Shown: positions 1 through 6,500 of the stretch, one piece after another
How the letters are laid out: every line of letters starts with the position of its first letter
How positions within the stretch are numbered: position 1 is the first letter of the stretch
NCBI GenBank assembly: GCA_046050125.1
Contig: JBJOQB010000075.1
Span: 1 to 7,501 of the forward strand
Reading direction: 5' to 3'
Length of the DNA stretch: 7,501 nt
Origin: JAHFQJ01 sp046050125
GTDB lineage: Bacteria; Pseudomonadota; Gammaproteobacteria; Burkholderiales; Burkholderiaceae
Translations under genes and position numbers: made by a program
Notes under the pieces: model-generated
What the model was told of the DNA's origin: nothing
Databases searched by the model: none
What the model saw: only the letters and a program-made list of their open reading frames with translations

Positions 1-817
1 TCATAATACTATTTCTAATGTGATATAATTAGTAAGTATAAATCTGCTAGTATGCATACGTTCTATTCATAATACTATTTCTAATGTGATATAATATAAT
101 AAATTATTAAATGTTAAACAAGGTTGTTCTATTCATAATACTATTTCTAATGTGATATAATTAAAAACATCAATTAATTGTGCCTCATCTAGTTCTATTC
201 ATAATACTATTTCTAATGTGATATAATTTACAGTTGATATTGTTGATTGGGGAATTGGTTCTATTCATAATACTATTTCTAATGTGATATAATTGCTAGC
301 AAAATAGTAATTTGCTTTATCTGTTCTATTCATAATACTATTTCTAATGTGATATAATCAAACTAGATTGGTTGGCATTAAACCTCTGTTCTATTCATAA
401 TACTATTTCTAATGTGATATAATTTACCGTCATCGTTTGTGAATACGCCTTTTGTTCTATTCATAATACTATTTCTAATGTGATATAATAAAGTAAAATA
501 TTTGCGCCTTGAACAACTCGTTCTATTCATAATACTATTTCTAATGTGATATAATATAGGCTTAGACCTGCACCAGTCAATACTGTTCTATTCATAATAC
601 TATTTCTAATGTGATATAATTCAATTAACAAATAAACAAAGAAAGGTAAGTTCTATTCATAATACTATTTCTAATGTGATATAATAAATGAGTTAAATGC
701 TTGCAAAGAAGGACTGTTCTATTCATAATACTATTTCTAATGTGATATAATTTAAATAACTTTTTGACATATTTAACCCTTGTTCTATTCATAATACTAT
801 TTCTAATGTGATATAAT
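1..817 (+). CRISPR. CRISPR array, 13 repeats and 12 spacers, left end outside the window
   Basis: A 36-bp repeat (starts GTTCTATTCATAATAC, ends CTAATGTGATATAAT) recurs every 65-66 bp. The first copy is cut by the window edge (1-29). The others start at 60, 126, 192, 258, 323, 388, 454, 520, 585, 650, 716 and 782, and I found no base change among them. The 12 spacers are 29 or 30 bp and all differ: 30-59, 96-125, 162-191, 228-257, 294-322, 359-387, 424-453, 490-519, 556-584, 621-649, 686-715 and 752-781. Repeat and spacer lengths are typical of type II. The crRNA strand is taken as + because the repeat starts GTT and ends in an AT-rich -10-like sequence as in Neisseria and Campylobacter II-C repeats, because the anti-repeat RNA is on the - strand, and because a + strand terminator follows the last repeat. 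No leader is visible. The terminal repeat at 782-817 is not degenerate, so the insertion end cannot be read from decay. Confidence 0.98.
24..817 (+). promoter_or_regulatory. Repeat-borne crRNA promoters, one in each of 13 repeats
   Basis: The last nine bases of each repeat are TGATATAAT, a perfect match to the extended -10 consensus TGNTATAAT. The TATAAT hexamers lie at 24-29, 90-95, 156-161, 222-227, 288-293, 353-358, 418-423, 484-489, 550-555, 615-620, 680-685, 746-751 and 812-817. A weak -35-like TTCATA (4 of 6 to TTGACA) lies 18 bp upstream inside the same repeat. In Neisseria type II-C arrays a comparable extended -10 at the repeat end is known to start a separate crRNA within each spacer. 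By analogy, starts are expected about 7 nt into each spacer, giving guides of about 23-24 nt. Promoter activity here is inferred. Confidence 0.75.
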
Positions 818-821
818 AGAG

Positions 822-864
822 ACCGCCATTACCCTAGTACTACTAACGGTTTTGGCGGTTTTTT
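822..864 (+). terminator. Rho-independent terminator of the CRISPR array
   Basis: ACCGCCA (822-828) pairs with TGGCGGT (853-859), and an inner ACC/GGT pair (831-833 with 848-850) can add to the stem. Six T's run from 859 to 864. It begins 5 bp after the last repeat, and the T-run lies on the right side only for + strand transcription. It therefore probably ends array transcripts before they run antisense into cas2. On the - strand no T-run follows the stem. Confidence 0.8.
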
Positions 865-922
865 CTTGTATAAAAATCTCGTTTTTTACATAAAAATTAG
901 GCATTTTTCGCTCTTTTTTTGT

Positions 923-1258
923 CTAAAAAATTAGCAAATTTTCATCTTTATCTTTAGGTTTTTGCAATTCGCTACCGTTCCATAAGTGAATTGAATCACA
1001 TAATTGCTTGTCAGTAATCCAAATTATATGTACATTTCCGTCTTTTGGTAGAAAATGATGTATCTTTCTTACTACAGAGTCCACCTTTTCTTTACTTGGA
1101 CAACGTTTAATATAAACTGAAAATTGGTGCATTAAAAAACCAAGGTTCATTAAATCATTACGAAACTTAGTCGCTGATTTTCTTTCTCCTGCTGTACCTA
1201 CAGGCAAATCAAACATTACTAGCATTTGCATAATTGTATATCCTGAAGCAATTGTCAT
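923..1258 (-). CDS. cas2: CRISPR-associated endonuclease Cas2, type II form
   Basis: Cas2 is the small ferredoxin-fold partner that dimerises and bridges Cas1 dimers to form the spacer-integration complex. From the start used here the protein is 111 aa, a normal length. The segment LVMFDLPVGTAGERK is the first beta strand and its following loop, with the conserved Asp of the family (residue 17). FRNDLMNLGFLMHQFSVY and VHIIWITDKQ match later family blocks. The frame could open 12 bp further upstream at 1270. I prefer 1258 because a GAGG Shine-Dalgarno lies 6 nt before that ATG, whereas the outer ATG has none. The resulting N-terminus, with SGY shortly before the MLVMFDLP block, looks like related type II Cas2 proteins. 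It lies downstream of cas1 across a 151-bp gap, an unusually loose spacing for these two genes. It is convergent with the array, 59 bp from its terminator. No frameshift or missing residue is seen. Confidence 0.95.
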   Translation of the reverse strand: MTIASGYTIMQMLVMFDLPVGTAGERKSATKFRNDLMNLGFLMHQFSVYIKRCPSKEKVDSVVRKIHHFLPKDGNVHIIWITDKQLCDSIHLWNGSELQKPKDKDENLLIF

Positions 1259-1275
1259 GATAAACCTCATTATTT

Positions 1276-1394
1276 TATAGATAAAAAATATGAGAATGTT
1301 ATTTATAGATAGCTATGCAACACATATACGGCAGGTATCTAGAAACATAGAATTTTAGTTTGCATTCATTTTCTATAAAACATATCTATAGATA
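1276..1394. repeat. Three TATAGATA copies and a 12-bp palindrome between cas1 and cas2
   Basis: The 151-bp gap between cas1 and cas2 holds TATAGATA at 1276-1283, 1304-1311 and 1387-1394. The last copy forms half of the perfect palindrome TATCTATAGATA (1383-1394). A 10-bp piece, GGCAGGTATC (1330-1339), matches part of the palindromic element at 3494-3561. This could be a regulatory region for cas2, but I could not identify a convincing promoter, and such words arise easily in AT-rich DNA. Confidence 0.3.
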
Positions 1395-1409
1395 ACTCTC
1401 TCAAAAGTA

Positions 1410-2357
1410 TTAATGATATTCAAAATCCTGCCATTGTATTTTTTTTAGCTCGGGAAAAGCCAAAATCTTACCTTCGCCTAAGTAAATTTTAACTAAGCTA
1501 ATTGCTAGTGTTTGTAGATAGTTAATCAATGGCTTATGCTCATCTAAAATTAACACATCAGTGTAAATGATATCTACTAATTCCTTTTTGATAGCTGGAT
1601 TAAGCTCTTTAGTTTCTGTATTGATTACTTGTTTATCAACTAATGAGTGAACTTTAGCATCAACCATAGTACGAAATGGCTCCATTAAATCATCAGCTAA
1701 TGGCATGGTATTGTTAGGGTGGCAATGATTCACGCCCCAGCCTGTATGTAGTCCTGTGGCTAAAATGCTTTTTGCTACAGCTGTTCTTAAAACGGTGTAA
1801 CCATAATTTAAAGCAATATTTATCATATCATTTGATGTTTTTTCTCTCTTAAAACTTGGAATGCTTTCACTCCAACCTTGCCAGTAATTCCTTGCTCCTT
1901 GCCCTTCCAAATTACTAGGGTCGCCAGATTTTACATTTTTTACTAAAATTTTTACAGAATTTGCTTTATTACTGTGATAATGCTCAAGTAAGCTAGCCTG
2001 AAAAGCTAGTTTAGTTTGTATGATTTCCTGCCATATGCGTTTGTTTGTAACAATATTTGCATCATGTTGAGCAATCATTCTTTGACCTTGTAGGCTATTA
2101 TTAGATGTTGAAACTAGCACACCGACAGGTAAATAATTTTTATCTGTAATGACTACAACAATTCCATTATTAGCTAATGCAGCCAACAAATTAGTTGTAT
2201 GCCATAATCCATGCCCACTTAAAATTAATCCGTCGATATCATCTAATGCAATATTTGTGATTTCTTGTTTGGTCTTACTATCTGTAATATTCATACAACC
2301 ACGCTTTAAGCTCAAAAACCGATTATCTTGGGCTATTTCTAAGATTTTCCCTATCAT
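1410..2357 (-). CDS. cas1: CRISPR-associated integrase Cas1, type II form
   Basis: Cas1 is the metal-dependent integrase that, with Cas2, inserts new spacers at a repeat. Residues are numbered from the longer frame opening at 2369. About residues 5-90 form the N-terminal beta domain (MIGKILEIAQDNRFLSLKRG opening). The catalytic helical domain follows, with Glu155 in NLEGQGARNYW, His215 in GWGVNHCHPNN, and the signature LADDLMEPFR at 224-233 including Glu230. All expected metal-binding residues are present. This length (315 aa) is close to the usual 300 or so of type II Cas1. I place the start at the fifth codon (2357) because GAGG lies 6 nt upstream of it, the ATG at 2369 has no Shine-Dalgarno, and family members begin at about MIKR or MIGK. 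It is separated from cas9 by an oppositely oriented nuclease gene, so co-transcription with cas9 looks unlikely and it probably has its own promoter. Confidence 0.96.
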   Translation of the reverse strand: MIGKILEIAQDNRFLSLKRGCMNITDSKTKQEITNIALDDIDGLILSGHGLWHTTNLLAALANNGIVVVITDKNYLPVGVLVSTSNNSLQGQRMIAQHDANIVTNKRIWQEIIQTKLAFQASLLEHYHSNKANSVKILVKNVKSGDPSNLEGQGARNYWQGWSESIPSFKREKTSNDMINIALNYGYTVLRTAVAKSILATGLHTGWGVNHCHPNNTMPLADDLMEPFRTMVDAKVHSLVDKQVINTETKELNPAIKKELVDIIYTDVLILDEHKPLINYLQTLAISLVKIYLGEGKILAFPELKKIQWQDFEYH

Positions 2358-2390
2358 TTTATGCCTCATTTTTAAAGTGAGAATATTTTA

Positions 2391-2418
2391 AGTATAGAAT
2401 ATTTTTTTATTTTTTCAA
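2391..2418 (-). promoter_or_regulatory. Candidate promoter for cas1
   Basis: On the - strand, TTGAAA (2413-2418) and TATACT (2391-2396) each match the sigma-70 boxes at 5 of 6 positions, with 16 bp between them. A start near 2384 would leave a leader of about 27 nt before the preferred cas1 ATG. The location makes sense because the gene inserted upstream faces the other way. AT-richness raises the chance of a false match. Confidence 0.4.
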
Positions 2419-2453
2419 AAATAATTTTATTTTATATAAATTTAAAAAATGAT

Positions 2454-2483
2454 TTGTAAATAGTAGGTATGTCAAATTATTAT
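2454..2483 (+). promoter_or_regulatory. Weak candidate promoter for the nuclease/transposase gene
   Basis: TTGTAA (2454-2459) and TATTAT (2478-2483) are 18 bp apart. A second TATAAT lies at 2494-2499 but has no good -35. Either could drive the gene starting at 2538. The region is almost all A and T, so this is tentative. Confidence 0.25.
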
Positions 2484-2537
2484 GTTTTAGCTATATAATA
2501 GTGTTATATATCTTATGCTTAAAGGATAATAATAACT

Positions 2538-3449
2538 ATGAACAGATTCATCAACCCATTCACAGATTTTGGCTTTAAAAAGCTTTTTGGTGAAGAGGAT
2601 AGCAAAGAATATTTAATCGATTTTTTAAATACATTTTTACCAGATTATCATCAAATAGAAGAATTAGAATTCAATAAAAATGAATTTATGCCACAAGCAG
2701 AAAAAGATAGAATGGCAATAATTGATATTAGTTGTATTACAAAAAATAAAGAAACGATAATAATAGAGTTACAAAGAGAGCCACAAAAGTACTTTGTCGA
2801 TAGAACCATATACTACTCAACTTTTCCGATAATGCAACAAGCGGAAAAGGGGGGGGCTTGGGGATACAAGCTCAATCCTGTATATATGATAAGCATTTTA
2901 AATTTTACTTTAGATAATTGTAATCAAGATGATATAGTGCATACAGTACAACTAAAAACCCATAGAAATGAAGTGTTCTACGATAAACTTTGCTATATCT
3001 ACATAACAGTACCAGCATTTAATAAAACAGAAGAAGAACTAGAAACACAGCAAGATAAATGGCTATATATTTTTAAAAATTTAGCTATGTTTAATGAAAT
3101 TCCGCAAACACTAAGAAAAGAAGAAAAAATCCAGCATCTTTTTGAAAAGGCTCAAGTAGCTGTGATGGATAAGTGGGAATATGCTGTATACTTTGCTGCA
3201 TTAAAAAAACAAAGGGATAATTATAGCATCTTAGAAACTGCGGTAGAAAAAGGATTGCAAAAAGGACTTGAGCAAGGGATTGAACAAGGAATTCAGCAAG
3301 GGATTGAACAAGGAATTCAGCAAGGAATTGAACAAGGTCAATTGAAAGAGAAATTAGGCGTTGCTCTTGCTTTGAAAAAACAAAACATCGATTTACAGAT
3401 TATAATTAATTCAACTGGATTAACTAAACAACAAATAGATGAACTGTAA
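2538..3449 (+). CDS. PD-(D/E)XK nuclease family putative transposase (Rpn/PDDEXK_2-like)
   Basis: The opening MNRFINPFTDFGFKKLFGEE and the block DRTIYYSTFPIMQQAEKG are hallmarks of the PDDEXK_2 family (TIGR01784-like), annotated as putative transposase or Rpn-type recombination-promoting nuclease and frequent in host-associated bacteria and cyanobacteria. The probable active site is Asp63 (AIIDIS) with Glu77 and Gln79 (IIIELQ), an E-x-Q form of the D-ExK core. Residues 238-268 are a low-complexity run of GIEQ/GIQQ tetrapeptides, common in this family, before a short C-terminal helix. The 303-aa length is ordinary for the family and the frame is intact. The start has AAAGGA about 11 nt upstream, a slightly long spacing. 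The gene points against cas1 and cas9 and separates them. Family members may cut DNA or promote recombination or phage defence, but a CRISPR role is not shown. No terminal inverted repeats were found, so autonomous transposition is unsupported. Confidence 0.88.
   Translation: MNRFINPFTDFGFKKLFGEEDSKEYLIDFLNTFLPDYHQIEELEFNKNEFMPQAEKDRMAIIDISCITKNKETIIIELQREPQKYFVDRTIYYSTFPIMQQAEKGGAWGYKLNPVYMISILNFTLDNCNQDDIVHTVQLKTHRNEVFYDKLCYIYITVPAFNKTEEELETQQDKWLYIFKNLAMFNEIPQTLRKEEKIQHLFEKAQVAVMDKWEYAVYFAALKKQRDNYSILETAVEKGLQKGLEQGIEQGIQQGIEQGIQQGIEQGQLKEKLGVALALKKQNIDLQIIINSTGLTKQQIDEL
3273..3337 (+). repeat. 24-bp tandem repeat inside the nuclease gene
   Basis: A 24-bp unit beginning CAAGGGATTGAACAAGG is present at 3273-3296, again at 3297-3320, and as a 17-bp partial copy with one base change at 3321-3337. 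It encodes the QGIEQGIQ-type tetrapeptide run. Gain or loss of units keeps the reading frame, so length variation between strains would be tolerated. Confidence 0.9.
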
Positions 3450-3493
3450 TTTTATATTAATTCCTCAATTAAATTTAAAATAATAAAAATAAG

Positions 3494-3561
3494 TGTCATT
3501 CCCACGCAGGTGGGAATCCAGCATTATGCTTACATGGATACCTGCCCTCACAGGTATGACA
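3494..3561. repeat. 68-bp palindromic intergenic element, possible bidirectional terminator
   Basis: The ends are inverted repeats TGTCAT (3494-3499) and ATGACA (3556-3561). Inside are three stem-loops: ATTCCCAC/GTGGGAAT (3498-3505 with 3510-3517), AGCAT/ATGCT (3520-3524 with 3526-3530) and ATACCTG/CAGGTAT (3538-3544 with 3551-3557). The left and right halves are also imperfect reverse complements. Such elements are scattered through Wolbachia- and Rickettsia-like genomes. It lies between the convergent ends of the nuclease gene and cas9, 16 bp from the cas9 stop. On the - strand a T-rich stretch follows the hairpins, so it may terminate cas9 transcripts. Confidence 0.8.
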
Positions 3562-3577
3562 AGCATTTGTTATATAC

Positions 3578-6500
3578 TTAATACTTTATTTTTTTAAGTG
3601 GTTTTACTTGCCCAATCGGTGTTACTACCACTTTTTGAGCATTCCATTCCTTAAGTTTACTTGGAGATTTACTTTTAGCAATAAAAGATACTCCCTGTAA
3701 ACCAGCAAGATACCTAGCATTACAATTAGCTTCAAAGTGTTCATTAAATGTAATGCTTCCCTCAGTCATTTTTTGGATATACACTAAGCGTTTTATGCCA
3801 CTCTCTTCAATTTGTAACATATCCCCCATAATCAATCGCATTAGTAACTTTTTACCTTCATGTGGATTACCATTATTAAATGTTTTACTGTTAAAAAGTT
3901 CCTTATCTTGCATATATTGCTGGTAAGCCTTTTGGTTAGTTGTATAAGTTGAAATTATATCGCCATCAATTTTACCTTTTTCATTGATATAAATTTCATA
4001 GCAATAATTACTTTCAGTAGCATAATATTTATATATTCTACCTGTTTTATCTTTGATACCAAGTAAACTTTTTTGTGTAATATTTTTAATAATTTCTTTA
4101 TTTGCTTTAACGCTACACTTATCTCCATAAGTATTTATAATATTCATAGCGGTTTCTTTATGCATAACCCCTGCTGTAGCATGGTCAGGCTTATGGCTTA
4201 CATTAATTTTTGCTATTCTTTGCTTTAAGTGTTCTCGTAGTGTTGGTGGTGCATCTTTTTGTATTATTTTCTCTTTTTCATTTTTATTTAAATACTCATT
4301 TTGTTTACTAGTTTTACCTGCATTTTGTACCATGCTAATATCAGCTAAAGCAATTACTACCGCATCAAGTGCATGGTGGCGGTGGTCATTACGATTTTTT
4401 AATTTAGCTTTTGCTTTATTAAATTTATCATTTGCTTCAGCCACATCTTTTTCTGATAAACCCTCACTAATGCTTTTATCCATTAATTCATTAAAGTATT
4501 CGTAAGTTTTTCTATCAATACAACAATTTTTCAAATCGGATAACATATCGTATTTGCGTAAAAGCTCATCGCTTAATTGATTATTATCATAGCTATCTTT
4601 ATAATTTTGTAATTGAATTTTAATATCTTTTCTTACTTCTTTTTGTTCATCAGTCCATAGTAAGTTATCTAAATGCCATTCTCTACGCATATGTGCAGTA
4701 ATTTTACCACTAGGAATAGCTACTACTTTATTATTACGTTGTTCTTTACGCTCTATGCTATCATCATATTTATTATATAAAGCTTGTAAGTACATGCGTG
4801 CAACACGTGTCATATAACGTGTATCATTCATTAGTCTTTCATGTTTTTTAGCATTTGGATTATTTTTTAAATATTCTGTACCTTCTTCTAAAAATACCCA
4901 ATGTCTACCACGTTTTATGATTTTCCCGCCTTTTTCTTCATCAGGAAATTTGCTAAGTATAAATTTTCTAAATTCTTGCTGTTCAGTTGGAGTAAAATAT
5001 TGACTTACGTATTCCCATGGTGTACGTTCGCCTTTTGCTTGATTTGCAATTCTGTGAATAAGTATTTTATTCATTCTGCTATCATCAAAACTACGGCTGT
5101 AAGGTAAAATGTGGTCAATTTCCCAATCAGCAGAATTATTAAATAATTCTTGAGAGCTGGCAGGCAAAGGATTTCCAGTATAAATACACTGTTTAATTCC
5201 AACTGCTTCTAAGTATTTAAACAAAGATAGTTTTAGCATGCTTTCCTTATTCGGCATAATTCCTAGTTTGAGTAGCTCATCTTTGTATTTTTGATTTATT
5301 GTTTCGTTTTTATTTTGTTTGCGTATTATGTCATCTACACTTTTTTGACCTAAGCATAAATCACGTGATAACTCAATATGGATATTATCAAATTGATGAT
5401 TATTTAGTATTTTTCCGTATTTCTCAAGCAATAAATTAACAATTTTACGTAATTCATTTAATGTAATATGTACACTTGGATTGGTAATTTTTCCTACTTC
5501 AATTTCTTGCTTTGTATTTGCATGTAGTTTATCTTTGTTTAATTCCAAGTACTCAAACAAATGTTTTTGTGGTATGCAGTACTGGCTTACTACTTCGCCA
5601 TAGTAAGGTAATTTTGCTAAAGCTTCATCACGATATTGATTGTCTTTAAAATCACAATTTACTTTTGCCCAGTATTGGCTAGCTCCAAAACCTTGTTTAA
5701 TTTCTTCAGTTTCTTTATTCTTTTCAGTATAACTAAATTCTTTTGAACCATTCATGTACTGAAGCATTTGCATCATAGCTTTTGTGCTTATGCTTGCATA
5801 ATCATTGTTTAATTTTATATGGATTAATGCATTTATGATGTCATCACTAAAATCAAATTGCTGTTTTAATGCTTGGCTAAATACTTGTTCTATTTCATCA
5901 TTATCTAAACGATGGCTTTTTATATAGCTTTGTTGTTGCTGACTTAAAGCTAATTTATCTTGAAAAATTAGTTTTGTAATTTGGTCTAGTTTTTCTAAAC
6001 CTAATTCATGGCATTGTTCTAAGCCTAAAATTTTAATCAATTGGCTGTAAGTTTTAGCACCATTTAATTTATCACTTTTTGATGTGTGTAAATTGCATTT
6101 CCATTCTTTTTCTTGTTTTTTATCCTTAAAAATAATTTCTAGTACTTTAGTAAATGCCATGCTTTCTTGTTCTAGTAAAGCATTAACTAGCATTTGTTTT
6201 TCATCTAAACTAAGCATTTTATCATCGGCATAAGCGTTATGTACACTTGGTTTTAGCACTAAATTACCAATATCTGCCCAAATACGATAAAGCTCTGTTG
6301 ATGGCAAGCATAAAGCTGCTCTTGGCTCTGAATGAATGTAGGTACATTTTCCAATTGCTTGGTCTTTTAGCGGTCGTTGAAAAAAGATTGTTCTACGAAT
6401 TAATTCCTTGTTTTCATCTGTTAAAATATTGGCAAATACTTCTTTATTTTTACTTTGTTCTTGCCATAGTAAATTAAATTCATGCATTATCATGCTTCTA

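Noticed and set aside
2149..2391. 80-codon + strand open frame over the start of cas1
   Set aside because: Antisense to the conserved N-terminal domain of cas1, with no family resemblance and no ribosome site seen.
2370..3577. Insertion sequence with terminal inverted repeats and target duplication around the nuclease gene
   Set aside because: I compared both flanks (2370-2537 and 3450-3577) and found no matching terminal repeats or convincing duplication, only A/T-rich similarity. The palindrome at 3494-3561 is self-contained and has no partner on the left flank.
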